DNA of 64,000 nt from Flavisphingopyxis soli (GCF_007995095.1 NZ_VOPY01000002.1:310001-374000); one strand, 5' to 3'; counted from the stretch's first letter, positions 38,953 to 49,374 are shown. Numbers and translations: made by a program. The notes: a model not told the origin generated them from the letters alone.

Positions 38953-41016
38953 TCACCCCGGGTTACGCTTGCCGAGGTAGAAACTGAGCAGGTTCTGCGG
39001 CGTGCTGCCGCCGTTGGCCTTGCGGATCTGGTCGTACATGACCGCGTTCGAAAGGACGTACTGGACGTAGTATTTGGTCTCGGGGAGCGGGATCTCCTCG
39101 ATCCACTTGATCACATCGACGCCGCCCATCCGCGGATCGCCGTTGCTCTTGAGCCATTTGTTCACATTGCCAGGGCCGCCGTTATACGCCGCGATCGCGA
39201 GCGGATAGCTGCCGCCGTAATAGCGCAGCATCTGCTGGAAATAGCTCGATCCGAGCATGATGTTGTACTGCGGATCGGCCTTGAGCCGGTCCTGCGTGTG
39301 GGCGAGGCCCAGCTTGCCGGCGACTTCGCGCGCGGTCGCGGGCATCAACTGCATCAGTCCCGCCGCGCCGACGCGGCTCGTCGCTTCGCGATCGAACTGG
39401 CTTTCCTGCCGCGTGATCGCGTGGATCATCGTCCAGTTCGAACTCTGGTCGCCGGGCACGCTGATCGTCGGGTAATAGGCTGGCAGCAGGTCTTCATGAC
39501 CATTGGCCCGCGCACTGCGCGCGACCATCACACCCAGATCAGGCCGCCCGATCCGCGCGGCAAATTCCGCCGCCAGCACATGCTCGGGTTCGGTCTTGGC
39601 GTTGTTGGCGATCGCGCGAAGGAACTGCGTCTGGTCCTGGCGTGCGCCGATTTCGCCGAGCACGCGCGCCGCCTGGACGATGTTGCTGTCGCCAAAGGCA
39701 TTGCGTTCGGCCTGGCTGACCTCGACCGCACCGGCCTTGGGTGTCGGTACAGCCTGGCCGAGCCGTTCGAGTGATAATTGCCCGTAAAAGCTGTCGGGAT
39801 AGGCCGCTGCCTTGGTGAAATACAGCCGCGCATTGTCGGGCTGGCTCGCCTTGTCGGCGGCGCGTCCGGCCCAGTAATAGCCCTTGGCCTTGAGCGCGGG
39901 ATTGCTCGGCGCCTCGGCGTAATTGACGAACATGCCGATCGCGTCGGCGGGGCGATTGAGCTCGTAATAGGCGCTTTGCCCTGCGAGCCAGGTGAGGTCG
40001 GTATAGACGTCGCGCACCGATGCACTCTGGTCGCGGATCGTCGCGCCCGGCGGCAGCGCGTCATCGACCTTGCTCGCAATGGCATAGGCGGTTGCATATT
40101 GGTGATCGCTCGCGGCCGCATTGGCGTTGACCAACAGCGTACTGTACCATTCGTCGAGATTGGTCGGCAGGCGGGTCAGCGACCGCGGCGCGCTGAGCAA
40201 GCTTCGCGCCGCATTGCTTTGCCCGGTTCCGCGCAACCACGTCGCCTTGTCGACAATATAGCCCGGATCGTTGCGCGCCATCGAATCGACCGCTGCCATC
40301 TTGGCCGCGGCGTCGACCGCCTTCGAACGCAGCGCAAGCCGCGCATCGAACACGGCCCGGTTCTGCGGCGAAACCATGCCAAGCTGGCGCGACGCGTCGC
40401 TCGTGCGGTTGGCCCACAATAGCTGGTCCATCCGCGCGTCATGGTCGGACGGGCTCAGCGCGCCGGGGAACAGCGATAATATCCGGTTCTCTTCGTCCGC
40501 GGTCAGGACACCGCTGCGCCATGCGGTGCGTGCCTCGGCATAGGCGCGGTCGCGCTGCCCGCCGCCGAGCAGCGCCAGTGCATAACGGACATGGCCGCTG
40601 GTCGTCAGCGGCGGATAGCGATCGAAAAAGGCGAGACTCTGTGTCGGGGCATAATTGTTGAGGTCGATCGCCTGTTCGGCGATGCGGCGCAGGCGAGACT
40701 CGCCGGGCCAGCCCGGATTGCGGACAAGAAAGTTCGACACTTCGGAAAAATTGAGATTGTCGGTCTGGTTGAAGCGGCGCCATTGCAGCACGCTTTCGGC
40801 CACGCTGTTCGACGGCGGGCGCAGCGAAGTATCGATCGCCGACAGGCCCATTTGCGCGCGATACCAACTGACCTGCTGGGAATTAAGCGTTGGCTGTTCG
40901 GTCTGGGCGAGCGCTGCCGACGGCACGGTCAGCGCGGCCAGCGCCAGCGGCGCGGCGCCGCGACGCAGCAATTGGATCAAGGGGCGAGCGGGTGAATATG
41001 AAACCATGCTTGCCAT
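38953..41016 (-). CDS. Periplasmic soluble lytic murein transglycosylase (Slt70-like)
   Basis: 687 residues from the ATG at 41016 (an ATG at 41007 is also possible). A signal peptide (PLALAALTVPSAALAQ) leads to a long alpha-helical superhelical domain and a C-terminal SLT domain: HAITRQESQFDREATSRVGA with the catalytic glutamate in RQES, AGLMQLMPATAREVA, and YPLAIAAYNGGPGNVNKWL. The enzyme cleaves the MurNAc-GlcNAc bond with formation of 1,6-anhydro ends. The gene is divergent from dapA, which makes a precursor (towards diaminopimelate) of the same polymer. Confidence 0.92.
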   Translation of the reverse strand: MASMVSYSPARPLIQLLRRGAAPLALAALTVPSAALAQTEQPTLNSQQVSWYRAQMGLSAIDTSLRPPSNSVAESVLQWRRFNQTDNLNFSEVSNFLVRNPGWPGESRLRRIAEQAIDLNNYAPTQSLAFFDRYPPLTTSGHVRYALALLGGGQRDRAYAEARTAWRSGVLTADEENRILSLFPGALSPSDHDARMDQLLWANRTSDASRQLGMVSPQNRAVFDARLALRSKAVDAAAKMAAVDSMARNDPGYIVDKATWLRGTGQSNAARSLLSAPRSLTRLPTNLDEWYSTLLVNANAAASDHQYATAYAIASKVDDALPPGATIRDQSASVRDVYTDLTWLAGQSAYYELNRPADAIGMFVNYAEAPSNPALKAKGYYWAGRAADKASQPDNARLYFTKAAAYPDSFYGQLSLERLGQAVPTPKAGAVEVSQAERNAFGDSNIVQAARVLGEIGARQDQTQFLRAIANNAKTEPEHVLAAEFAARIGRPDLGVMVARSARANGHEDLLPAYYPTISVPGDQSSNWTMIHAITRQESQFDREATSRVGAAGLMQLMPATAREVAGKLGLAHTQDRLKADPQYNIMLGSSYFQQMLRYYGGSYPLAIAAYNGGPGNVNKWLKSNGDPRMGGVDVIKWIEEIPLPETKYYVQYVLSNAVMYDQIRKANGGSTPQNLLSFYLGKRNPG

Positions 41017-41122
41017 AATGGCGCGACACTCCTTATCAGATGCTGAACGGCGAGCGGACCGCCAGCTGTACACCCGAACGGCTTAAGAGCGTCCCAGAAC
41101 ACGCCTGTAAAGGAGCATGTCG

Positions 41123-42013
41123 ATGTTTTCCGGTTCGATTCCGGCCCTTGTGACGCCTTTTCGCGTCGAACCGAGTGGCGCGAGCGTGTTCGACGAGGAC
41201 GCTTTTCGCGCATTCGTCGACTGGCAGATCGGCCAAGGCAGTGCGGCGCTCGTTCCCTGCGGGACGACGGGCGAGGCGTCGACGCTCGATCTCGACGAAC
41301 ATCATCGCGTCATCGCGGCCTGTATCGATCAGGCCGCGGGGCGCGTTCCGGTCATCGCCGGATGCGGCTCGAACGACACGCGCACCGCGATCAGTCACAT
41401 CGAAAAGGCGGCCAAGGCGGGCGCCGATGCGGCGCTCGTTGTCGCGCCTTATTACAACCGACCGAGCCAGGAAGGTATCGTTGCGCACTACACCGCGCTG
41501 GCCGCGGTCAGCGACCTGCCGATCGTCGTCTACAACGTGCCATCACGCACCGTCACCGACATCCTCCCCGAAACGCTCGCGCGGCTGGCCGACATCGAGA
41601 CGATCGTCGCGGTCAAGGATGCCAGCGGGATCATCGACCGTGTCACTGCGCATAGGCTGGGCTGCGGCGCAGATTTCTGCCAGCTTTCGGGCAATGACAA
41701 CCAGGCGCTGGCGTTCATGGCGGCGGGCGGATCGGGCTGCATTTCGGTGACCGCCAACGTCGCGCCGCGCCTGTGCGCCGATTTTCAAAAAGCGTGCGCA
41801 AACAATGACTTGGACTTGGCGCGCGACCTCAACGACCGGCTGTATCCGCTGCATTGCGCGCTGTTCTCCGACGCTTCGCCGGCACCGGTGAAATATGCCC
41901 TCTCGCGCCTCCGAACCGGTTTCCCGATCGCTTCCCGTTTGCCAATCATCGAATGTTCGGACGTGGCCAAGGCGGCGGTCGATCGTGCCCTTGCGATCGC
42001 CGGCCTCGCCTGA
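41123..42013 (+). CDS. dapA: 4-hydroxy-tetrahydrodipicolinate synthase
   Basis: 296 residues from the ATG at 41123, preferred over the ATG at 41117 because AAAGGAG is then seven bases upstream. DapA condenses pyruvate with aspartate semialdehyde in lysine and diaminopimelate synthesis. Signatures are [23 protein letters not shown], the tyrosine in [11 protein letters not shown] and the Schiff-base lysine in [11 protein letters not shown]. The smpB ATG overlaps the stop (TGATG). Confidence 0.96.
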   Translation: MFSGSIPALVTPFRVEPSGASVFDEDAFRAFVDWQIGQGSAALVPCGTTGEASTLDLDEHHRVIAACIDQAAGRVPVIAGCGSNDTRTAISHIEKAAKAGADAALVVAPYYNRPSQEGIVAHYTALAAVSDLPIVVYNVPSRTVTDILPETLARLADIETIVAVKDASGIIDRVTAHRLGCGADFCQLSGNDNQALAFMAAGGSGCISVTANVAPRLCADFQKACANNDLDLARDLNDRLYPLHCALFSDASPAPVKYALSRLRTGFPIASRLPIIECSDVAKAAVDRALAIAGLA

Positions 42014-42495
42014 TGGCCCGTCCGCGCCCGGTCGAGTTCGACAAGGTCAAGGTCGTCGCCGAGAACCGGCGCGCGCGCTACGACTATTTCATCGATGACA
42101 AGTTCGAGGCAGGCATCGCGCTGCAGGGAACCGAGGTCAAGGCGCTGCGCTTCGGCGAAGGGTCGATCGTCGAATCCTATGCCGAGGTGAAGGACGGAGA
42201 GGTCTGGCTGATCAACGCCAACATCCCCGAATTCAGCCACGGCAATCGCCATAACCACGAACCCAAACGACCGCGCAAGCTGCTCCTCAAGGAACGCGAG
42301 ATCGCCAAGTTCACCGGTGCGACCGAACGCCAGGGCATGACGCTGGTACCCTTGAGCGTCTACTTCAACGGCCGCGGCCGCGCGAAGGTCGAACTCGCGC
42401 TGGCCAAGGGCAAGAAGGCGCACGACAAGCGCGAGACGACCAAGGACCGCGAGTGGAAACGCGAACAGGGGCGCCTGCTCAAGGATCACGGCTGA
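42013..42495 (+). CDS. smpB: SsrA-binding protein SmpB
   Basis: 160 residues from ATG 42013. SmpB binds tmRNA and rescues stalled ribosomes. Signatures are [57 protein letters not shown] and the basic C-terminal tail [20 protein letters not shown] that reaches the decoding centre. No tmRNA gene is seen here. It overlaps dapA and the DUF2062 gene by one base each. Confidence 0.97.
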   Translation: MARPRPVEFDKVKVVAENRRARYDYFIDDKFEAGIALQGTEVKALRFGEGSIVESYAEVKDGEVWLINANIPEFSHGNRHNHEPKRPRKLLLKEREIAKFTGATERQGMTLVPLSVYFNGRGRAKVELALAKGKKAHDKRETTKDREWKREQGRLLKDHG

Positions 42496-43085
42496 TGCGG
42501 CGAAAGACGGGCCAACGGGTCAAGGACTGGGTCGATCGATCGATGCCGACGCAGGAAGCGATGCGCGAGAGCCGCATGCTGCGCCCGTTCGCTGACCGTA
42601 TCCTGCGATCAGAACTGTGGCGCTTTACCCAGCGCTCGGTGCCGCGCGGCGTGGCGCTCGGTATGCTCGCCGGGTTCCTGGTGCCGGTCGGGCAGATTTT
42701 TGCGGCGGCGTTTCTCGCACTGCCGGTGCGGGCGAACGTCCCGATTGCGGCGCTTGTCACCTTCATCACCAACCCGTTCACCTATCCGTTCTGGGTCGTC
42801 GCCGCCAATCGGCTCGGCAGCCTGATCCTGCGCGTTGACGCGATGACCCCGACTCGTGCGCTCAACGAGGGGCTCGCCAGCCCGGCATGGATCTGGTGGT
42901 CGTGGTTCGTTCGCGAAGCTGGCGTCACCGCATTCGGCTTTGCCGTCATTGGCGTACTGAGCGCGGCGATCGGCTATCTCGTCGCGGCATTCGGCTGGCG
43001 CTGGTGGGTCGGCCGCAAATGGCGCGCGCGGATGGTTGAGCGCCGCGAACGACGCCGCCAGTCAGAAGAGCATCTGGGTCATTGA
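42495..43085 (+). CDS. DUF2062 membrane protein
   Basis: 196 residues from ATG 42495. Residues of about 45-170 form the DUF2062 domain: SVPRGVALGMLAGFLVPVGQ, ANVPIAALVTFITNPFTYPF and three to four membrane helices, with a basic C-terminal tail (WRARMVERRERRRQSEE). No function is established. The dapA-smpB-DUF2062 order with one-base overlaps suggests a single transcript. The pepO promoter overlaps its stop codon. Confidence 0.85.
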   Translation: MRRKTGQRVKDWVDRSMPTQEAMRESRMLRPFADRILRSELWRFTQRSVPRGVALGMLAGFLVPVGQIFAAAFLALPVRANVPIAALVTFITNPFTYPFWVVAANRLGSLILRVDAMTPTRALNEGLASPAWIWWSWFVREAGVTAFGFAVIGVLSAAIGYLVAAFGWRWWVGRKWRARMVERRERRRQSEEHLGH

Positions 43086-43110
43086 ACAATCGCTGCACGC
43101 GCTGTTATAG
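43082..43110 (+). promoter_or_regulatory. Putative promoter for the M13 peptidase gene
   Basis: TTGAAC (43082-43087), a 17-base spacer and TTATAG (43105-43110) predict a start near 43117, about 55 bases before the ATG. The -35 overlaps the DUF2062 stop codon. Confidence 0.55.
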
Positions 43111-43172
43111 CTAAGGTCAAACTTGGGCTGCCCTTGAAGGTTGTCCGCATAACCCCCTGGAGAGTGACGCTT

Positions 43173-45266
43173 ATGAAAACCACCGCCTTTGCCCGCCTTG
43201 CGCTTGCGACCGTTTCGAGTGTCGCGCTGCTCACCGGCTGTACGACGACTGGCCCGATGGGCGCCGAAAACCCTGATGTTCCTGCGGCGGCCGAAGCGGC
43301 TGCAGCGGAAACCCCGGCCGTGCCTGCTGCGCAATATGGCAGCTTCGGCTTCGACGAAGCGGGCATGGATCGCGGCGTTGCACCGGGCGATAACTTCTAC
43401 GAGTTCGCCAACGGCACATGGGTCAAGAATACGGCGATTCCAGCCGACAAGTCGAATTTCGGCATGTTCAGCGTGCTCGACGACCTGTCGCGCCAGCGGA
43501 CCAAGGAAATTCTCGATGAGGCCAAGGACGATACATCGAGCAAGATCGGTAACGCGTATTCCAGCTTTCTCGACGAGGCCGCTGTCGAGGCCAAGGGGCT
43601 GGCGCCGATCCAGCCATGGCTGACAGAGATCGAAGGCCTGAAATCGAAGGCCGATTATCCGGCACTCGCTGCCAAGGCGGCCAAAATGGGCGTCGGTACG
43701 CAGTTCGCGGGCTATGTCGGACAGGACGACAAGGACCCCAACACCTATATCATGAGCTTCTATCAGTCGGGCATCGGCATGCCCGACCGCGATTATTATC
43801 TGTCTACCGACGCCGAGATGGTCAAAACACGTACCGCATATCTGGCCCATCTCACCAACATGTTCACGCTCGCCAAGATGAGCGACGCGGCAGCGCGCGC
43901 GAAGGCGCTGCTCGCGTTCGAAACGCAGATCGCCAAGGCGCAATGGAGCCGTGTCGACAGCCGCGACGCGACCAAGACTTACAACAAGATGACCGTGGCA
44001 GCGCTCGACAAGGCTACCCCGGGGTTCGATTTTTCTCAGATGATCGCCGTCTCGGGCGCTACCGGCGTCGACACCGTCCTCGTCGCGCAGCCGAGCGCAT
44101 TTACCGGCATTGCCAAGGCAATCCAGGCGGCGCCGCTGTCGGTGCTCAAGGACGCCCTGATCGTCCGCAGCCTCGACGGCTATGCCGACTACCTGCCCAA
44201 GGCCTTCGTTGATGAGAATTTTGCGTTTTACGGCACGACGCTTTCGGGCACCCCCGAGCTCGAACCGCGCTGGAAACGCGCCGTCAGCTTCACCACCGGC
44301 GCCTTGTCGGACGATGTCAGCAAGATCTACGTAGCGAAGTATTTCCCGCCCGAAACCAAGGCTGCTGCCGACCAGCTGGTCAAGAACATTCTCGCCGCCA
44401 TGGGCCGCCGGATCGACGGTCTCGAGTGGATGAGCGACAGCGCGAAACTGGCCGCACATGCCAAGCTCGCCAGCTTCACGCCAAAGATCGGCTATCCCGA
44501 CAAATGGCGCGACCTGTCGGGCCTGAAGATCGAACGCGACGATCTGCTCGGCAATGCCATGCGGTCGAATGCTTTCGATTATGCCTATAACATCAACAAG
44601 CTCGGCAAGCCGATCTATCGTTGGGAATGGGGCATGACGCCGATGACGATCAACGCCTATGCCAATTTCGGCATGGTTGAAATCGTCTTCCCCGCCGCCA
44701 TTCTCCAGCCGCCATTCTTCGATCCCAATGCCGACCCTGCGGTCAATTACGGCGGCATCGGCGCGGTCATCGGCCACGAACTGTCGCACCATTTCGACGA
44801 TCAGGGCGCCAAATACGACAAGACCGGCAAGCTGACCGACTGGTGGACGCCGCAGGATGTCGCCAATTTCAAGGGTCTGACCGAAAAGCTGGCTGCGCAA
44901 TATGACCAGTACGAGCCGCTGCCTGGCATGCACGTCAACGGCCATCTGACGATGGGCGAAAACATCGCCGACCTTGCTGGCCTGACGGTCGCGTACGACG
45001 CCTACAAGGCGTCGCTCAACGGACAGGCCGCGCCGGTGCTCGACGGTTTCACCGGCGACCAGCGCTTCTATCTTGGCTGGGCACAGGTCTGGCGGCGCAA
45101 TTATCGCGAGGCAAACCTGCGTCAGCGGCTCGTCACCGATCCGCACAGCCCGTCAGAGCAGCGCGTCGATACCGTTCGCAACCTCGATCCGTGGTATTCT
45201 GCCTATAATCCCACGACGACGTCGCGGCTCTATTTGCCACCGCAGCAGCGCGTGCGCATCTGGTAA
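43173..45266 (+). CDS. M13-family zinc metallopeptidase (PepO/neprilysin-like) lipoprotein
   Basis: 697 residues from ATG 43173. The signal with LLTGC (Cys around residue 22) makes it a lipoprotein. An N-terminal M13 domain (APGDNFYEFANGTWVKNTAI) is followed by the catalytic domain: GHELSHHFDDQG with His535, Glu536 and His539, the third ligand in GENIADLAGL, and the end YNPTTTSRLYLPPQQRVRIW. Peptidases of this family cleave oligopeptides at the cell surface. An Ala/Glu-rich linker lies after the lipidation site. Confidence 0.93.
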   Translation: MKTTAFARLALATVSSVALLTGCTTTGPMGAENPDVPAAAEAAAAETPAVPAAQYGSFGFDEAGMDRGVAPGDNFYEFANGTWVKNTAIPADKSNFGMFSVLDDLSRQRTKEILDEAKDDTSSKIGNAYSSFLDEAAVEAKGLAPIQPWLTEIEGLKSKADYPALAAKAAKMGVGTQFAGYVGQDDKDPNTYIMSFYQSGIGMPDRDYYLSTDAEMVKTRTAYLAHLTNMFTLAKMSDAAARAKALLAFETQIAKAQWSRVDSRDATKTYNKMTVAALDKATPGFDFSQMIAVSGATGVDTVLVAQPSAFTGIAKAIQAAPLSVLKDALIVRSLDGYADYLPKAFVDENFAFYGTTLSGTPELEPRWKRAVSFTTGALSDDVSKIYVAKYFPPETKAAADQLVKNILAAMGRRIDGLEWMSDSAKLAAHAKLASFTPKIGYPDKWRDLSGLKIERDDLLGNAMRSNAFDYAYNINKLGKPIYRWEWGMTPMTINAYANFGMVEIVFPAAILQPPFFDPNADPAVNYGGIGAVIGHELSHHFDDQGAKYDKTGKLTDWWTPQDVANFKGLTEKLAAQYDQYEPLPGMHVNGHLTMGENIADLAGLTVAYDAYKASLNGQAAPVLDGFTGDQRFYLGWAQVWRRNYREANLRQRLVTDPHSPSEQRVDTVRNLDPWYSAYNPTTTSRLYLPPQQRVRIW

Positions 45267-45303
45267 GCCGTCGCGGCGCTGATCGGCGCTTGAGGAGAAA
45301 GGT

Positions 45304-47736
45304 GTGCCCCCTGCGGTGAGATCATCGACTTTGCCTTCGCTCGGAGGCGGAGCGATGGCGGGTATCGATATTGCGACGCGAATCGTCGTCGCAGCCGCGG
45401 TGCTGGCATCGGCGGGAATCGTGTGGCTGTTCACCGACAATCCCGTCATGGCCGCGGGCGTCTTCGCGGGCGTCGCGGCGGGGGTGGGCGGCGTTGTCCT
45501 GGTCCGCTCGCTCTACCCCCCGCGCGTCGCGGGCGATCGCAGCGAAATCGACTGGTCGGTGGCGCGGGTGATGTCGAACAACGACGTCACCGGGATCGTC
45601 GTCACCGAGCGGTCGGGGCGGATCGTCAGCGCCAACGATCTTTATGCCAGCTGGTTCGGCGGTTTCGCCAAGCCCGACACGATCGTCTTCGCCGGCCGCG
45701 GGGCCGAACGCCTCGCCGATGCCGTCGCCAAGGCATGGCGCGAGGGCAAGGCGGGGCCGGTCGAACTCAGCCTCGGCGAGCTTGACCTGGTCGTCGACCT
45801 CGAACGCGCGGGCAGCGCCGACAGTTATCTTGTCCATCGTTTCGCCACCGTCGGCCACGCCGATATCGCGCAGGAAATTGCCGGTGCGATCGAGGGTCGC
45901 GCTGCCGCGATCCTCGGCGAGGCCGGGGTGATGGTCGCGCTGGTCGGGCGCGAGGGACGGATCCGCGCGGCGACGCCGTCGTTCGCCTATCGCGCGATGG
46001 GCCGCCACGAAGGCGCGGTCACCGGGCGCGATTTCACCGCCTTCCTGCGCGTCGATGATCGCGGCATGGTGTTTTTCGAACGCGAGGCCGAGCGTGCAAC
46101 CCCGCTGCGGCTGATCCAGATGCCCGTCGATCTCGACGATGCCGGTCGCGGCCCGGTGATCGTCGCGCTGATCGACGAAGACGGCGGCGCAATCGAGCGC
46201 GGTGTGGCGCTGAGCTATATCGAAACACTGCTCTCGCTGCTCCCGTTCGGCCTGGCGATGGTCGACCGCGACGGGCGCTTCCTGTTTCTCAACGACGCCT
46301 TTGCCCGGATGGCGGGCATTCCCGATGGCCGCTCGCCGGCCTATCCCGGCGACATTGTGGTGAAAGAGGACAAGGCGGCGATCGGCGAGGTCGTGCGCCG
46401 CTACGCGGTCGGGCAACAGACTGGCGGCGACCTGATGGTCCGCCTGAAAGCGCAGCCCGACGAGAACACCGTGATGTCGATCGCCGGCGTCCGCGGCCTC
46501 GGCGAAGCGGCGGTGCTGTTAAGCCTCAAGGATTCGAACGAAGAGGCCAAGCTCAAACGGCAGGTCGCGCAGGCAACAAAGATGCAGGCGGTCGGGCAAC
46601 TGGCAGGCGGCGTCGCGCACGATTTCAACAACATCCTGACCGCTATCCTCGGATATTGCGATCTCATGCTGATGCGCCATTCGCCCGGCGACAGCGACTA
46701 TGACGATATCCAGCAGGTTCGCGGCAACGCCAATCGTGCGGCCAACCTGACCCGCCAGCTGCTCGCCTTTTCGCGCCAGCAAACCCTGCGACCGCAGATC
46801 CTCCAGCTATCCGATGTCGTCTCCGACGTCGGATCGCTGCTGACCCGGTTGATGGATGAAAAAATCCGCATTGCGGTGCGCCACGGGCGCGGCATGGGGT
46901 CGGTCCGCGCCGATCCCGGGCAGCTCGAGCAGGTCATCGTCAACCTCGCCGTCAACGCGCGCGACGCGATGCTCGCCAAGGATGCGAAGGGCGGCGGCGA
47001 ACTGACAATCGAAACCTATGGCATGAAGGCCGGCGAGGTCGCACGACTTGGCAGCGAAATTCTCCCGACCGCCGATTACAGCGTGCTCAGGATGGGCGAC
47101 AGTGGCACGGGCATCGCCCCCGAACATCTCGGCAAGATCTTCGAGCCCTTCTTCACGACCAAGCCCGTCGGCAAGGGGACGGGGCTCGGCCTGTCGACGG
47201 TCTATGGCATCGTCAAACAGTCGGGCGGCTATATTTTCGCGGATTCGCAGACCGAGCCCGGGGAGGGGCAGGGGACGCGTTTCACGATATACTTCCCGGT
47301 TCATGAAAAGCGCGAAGCCGACGCCGAAAAGGTCGCGGCCCCCGAAAAACCCAAACACGAATGGGGCACGGGAGAGATATTGCTCGTCGAGGACGAAGAC
47401 ATGGTCCGCGCGGTCGCCGAACGTGCGTTGACGCGCGCCGGCTATACCGTGACCGGCGCATCGGACGGCGAAGAGGCGCTCGAGTTGGCGGCGAAGATGG
47501 AAACGATCGACCTGTTGCTGAGCGACGTCGTCATGCCCCGTATGGATGGCCCGACAATGGCGGCCAAGCTGCGTGAGGCGCGACCCGACCTCCCGGTCCT
47601 GTTCATGTCGGGCTATGCCGAGGAACAGCTGCGCAAGTCGATCACGCTTGAAAACGTCGGCTTCCTGCCAAAACCGTTTTCGGTAGCGCAGCTGACCGAG
47701 ACGGTCGGAAAATCGATCAAGACGAATGACGGCTAG
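45304..47736 (+). CDS. cckA: Hybrid sensor histidine kinase CckA
   Basis: 810 residues. Two N-terminal membrane helices (about residues 22-42 and 47-68) are followed by PAS regions (about 90-200 and 305-410), a HisKA domain with His439 in GGVAHDFNNILTAILGYCDL, the ATPase domain (VNLAVNARDA, DSGTGIAPEHLGKIFEPF, KGTGLGLSTVYGIVKQSGG) and a C-terminal receiver with Asp741 in LLLSDVVMPRMDGP. CckA is the source of phosphate for ChpT and then CtrA and CpdR in alphaproteobacteria, controlling motility, cell cycle or gene-transfer functions. GAGGAG precedes the GTG start. Neither chpT nor ctrA is in the window. Confidence 0.92.
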   Translation: MPPAVRSSTLPSLGGGAMAGIDIATRIVVAAAVLASAGIVWLFTDNPVMAAGVFAGVAAGVGGVVLVRSLYPPRVAGDRSEIDWSVARVMSNNDVTGIVVTERSGRIVSANDLYASWFGGFAKPDTIVFAGRGAERLADAVAKAWREGKAGPVELSLGELDLVVDLERAGSADSYLVHRFATVGHADIAQEIAGAIEGRAAAILGEAGVMVALVGREGRIRAATPSFAYRAMGRHEGAVTGRDFTAFLRVDDRGMVFFEREAERATPLRLIQMPVDLDDAGRGPVIVALIDEDGGAIERGVALSYIETLLSLLPFGLAMVDRDGRFLFLNDAFARMAGIPDGRSPAYPGDIVVKEDKAAIGEVVRRYAVGQQTGGDLMVRLKAQPDENTVMSIAGVRGLGEAAVLLSLKDSNEEAKLKRQVAQATKMQAVGQLAGGVAHDFNNILTAILGYCDLMLMRHSPGDSDYDDIQQVRGNANRAANLTRQLLAFSRQQTLRPQILQLSDVVSDVGSLLTRLMDEKIRIAVRHGRGMGSVRADPGQLEQVIVNLAVNARDAMLAKDAKGGGELTIETYGMKAGEVARLGSEILPTADYSVLRMGDSGTGIAPEHLGKIFEPFFTTKPVGKGTGLGLSTVYGIVKQSGGYIFADSQTEPGEGQGTRFTIYFPVHEKREADAEKVAAPEKPKHEWGTGEILLVEDEDMVRAVAERALTRAGYTVTGASDGEEALELAAKMETIDLLLSDVVMPRMDGPTMAAKLREARPDLPVLFMSGYAEEQLRKSITLENVGFLPKPFSVAQLTETVGKSIKTNDG

Positions 47737-47806
47737 TTTGTTACGCAGGCTTTCCAATTGCGGCCGGCAGGGCTATTGAGCGCGTCACTCTTTCGGGAAT
47801 AGGTGT

Positions 47807-48169
47807 TTGACGCAAAAACGAATCTTGGTTGTCGAAGACGAAGCGCTGATTGTCATGATGCTCGAGGATATCCTCGGCGAGCTGGGCTATGCCGTGTCGT
47901 CGACTGCCCAGTCGGTCGACGAGGCGATGGCAGCTCTGGCCGGAGGCGCGTTCGACGCGGTGATCCTCGACGTCAATCTGGGTGAGGAACGCAGCTGGCC
48001 GGTCGCCACGCTGCTGATGGAGCGTGGCATTCCGTTCGTCCTGTCGACCGGCGCCAGCATGAACGACACCCCTGGCCAATTCGCCGGCGTGCCCAGGGTC
48101 CGCAAGCCCTATACGTTCGAGGATCTTCAGAGCACGCTGGGGGCATTGTTCGGCGAAGCTGCCAGCTAA
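47807..48169 (+). CDS. Single-domain response regulator
   Basis: 120 residues, start TTG 47807. Receiver signatures are [16 protein letters not shown], the phosphoacceptor Asp55 in [14 protein letters not shown], the Ser/Thr in FVLSTGAS and the lysine in PRVRKPYTF. There is no output domain. It starts 70 bases after the cckA stop on the same strand. The C-terminal sequence resembles the receiver partners of HWE/HisKA_2 kinases rather than CpdR, so it is either a phosphate sink or a partner of another kinase; I cannot decide which. Confidence 0.85.
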   Translation: MTQKRILVVEDEALIVMMLEDILGELGYAVSSTAQSVDEAMAALAGGAFDAVILDVNLGEERSWPVATLLMERGIPFVLSTGASMNDTPGQFAGVPRVRKPYTFEDLQSTLGALFGEAAS

Positions 48170-48207
48170 AGCCGTCACCGGCGGACGACCGGACAGCAGA
48201 TGCTTTC

Positions 48208-48222
48208 GTTCCCCTCTTGTTC
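48208..48222 (+). promoter_or_regulatory. LexA operator (SOS box) of recA
   Basis: GTTC-CCCTCTT-GTTC is an exact match to the GTTC-N7-GTTC direct-repeat operator of alphaproteobacterial LexA. It overlaps the -35 of the predicted recA promoter. Confidence 0.85.
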
Positions 48223-48245
48223 TCGCAGAACATATCATGTACACC
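48217..48245 (+). promoter_or_regulatory. Putative recA promoter
   Basis: TTGTTC (48217-48222) and TACACC (48240-48245) are 17 bases apart. Repressor bound to the overlapping SOS box would block the -35. Transcription would start near 48252, about 45 bases before the recA ATG. Confidence 0.5.
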
Positions 48246-48297
48246 GCATCTTCCGTTGCAGTGGTGCGACGGGAACCGTAGGACGAGGGGACTCATC

Positions 48298-49374
48298 ATG
48301 AGCGCACAGCTTAAAGTGGTCGGTAACGAAAAGACGGCGGGAAAAATGGACAGGCAAAAGGCTTTGGACGCGGCTTTGGCGCAGATCGATCGCGCCTTCG
48401 GCAAGGGCTCGGCGATGAAGCTGGGCAGCCGTGAGGCGATCGAGATCGAATCGATCTCGACGGGGTCGCTCGGGCTCGACATCGCCCTCGGCATCGGCGG
48501 CCTGCCACGCGGCCGCGTGATCGAAGTCTATGGACCCGAAAGCTCGGGCAAGACGACGCTGGCGCTGCACGTCATTGCCGAAGCGCAGAAGAATGGCGGC
48601 ACCGCCGCCTTCGTCGACGCCGAGCACGCGCTCGACCCGGGCTATGCCAAGAAACTGGGCGTCGACATTGACGACCTCATCGTCTCGCAGCCCGATACCG
48701 GCGAACAGGCGCTCGAGATCGTCGACACGCTGGTTCGGTCGAACGCGGTCGACGTGCTTGTCATCGATTCGGTCGCCGCGCTTGTGCCGCGCGCCGAGAT
48801 CGAGGGTGAAATGGGCGACAGCCATGTCGGCCTGCAGGCGCGCCTGATGTCGCAATCGCTGCGCAAGCTGACAGGCTCGATCAGCCGTTCGCGCTGCATG
48901 GTGATCTTCATCAACCAGCTGCGCATGAAGATCGGCGTGATGTACGGCAATCCCGAAACCACCACAGGCGGCAACGCGCTCAAATTCTATGCCAGCGTCC
49001 GGCTCGATATCCGCCGCATTGGCCAGATCAAGGATCGCGACGAGGTCGTCGGCAACACGACCCGCGTCAAGGTCGTCAAGAACAAGGTCGCGCCGCCGTT
49101 CAAGCAGGTCGAATTCGACATCATGTACGGCAAGGGCATTTCCAAGGTCGGCGAGATCATCGACCTCGGCGTCAAGGCCGGGCTGGTGGAGAAATCGGGC
49201 GCCTGGTTCAGCTATGACAGCATCCGCATCGGCCAGGGGCGCGAGAACGCCAAGACCTTCCTGCTCGACAATCCCGAGCTGTTCGAACGTCTCGAAAAGG
49301 CGATCCGCAGCAAGGAAGACAAGGTCGCTGAAGAGATGATGACCGGTCCCGAAGCCGAAGGCGACGACGCCTAG
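48298..49374 (+). CDS. recA: Recombinase A
   Basis: 358 residues from the ATG at 48298; a longer frame from a TTG at 48217 would begin inside the operator and is rejected. RecA forms filaments on single-stranded DNA, drives strand exchange and triggers LexA self-cleavage. The Walker A motif is [14 protein letters not shown] (about residues 79-87), followed by [39 protein letters not shown] and [20 protein letters not shown]. The C-terminal tail is acidic. A clear SOS box precedes it and a terminator follows. No lexA or recX is visible nearby. Confidence 0.98.
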   Translation: MSAQLKVVGNEKTAGKMDRQKALDAALAQIDRAFGKGSAMKLGSREAIEIESISTGSLGLDIALGIGGLPRGRVIEVYGPESSGKTTLALHVIAEAQKNGGTAAFVDAEHALDPGYAKKLGVDIDDLIVSQPDTGEQALEIVDTLVRSNAVDVLVIDSVAALVPRAEIEGEMGDSHVGLQARLMSQSLRKLTGSISRSRCMVIFINQLRMKIGVMYGNPETTTGGNALKFYASVRLDIRRIGQIKDRDEVVGNTTRVKVVKNKVAPPFKQVEFDIMYGKGISKVGEIIDLGVKAGLVEKSGAWFSYDSIRIGQGRENAKTFLLDNPELFERLEKAIRSKEDKVAEEMMTGPEAEGDDA

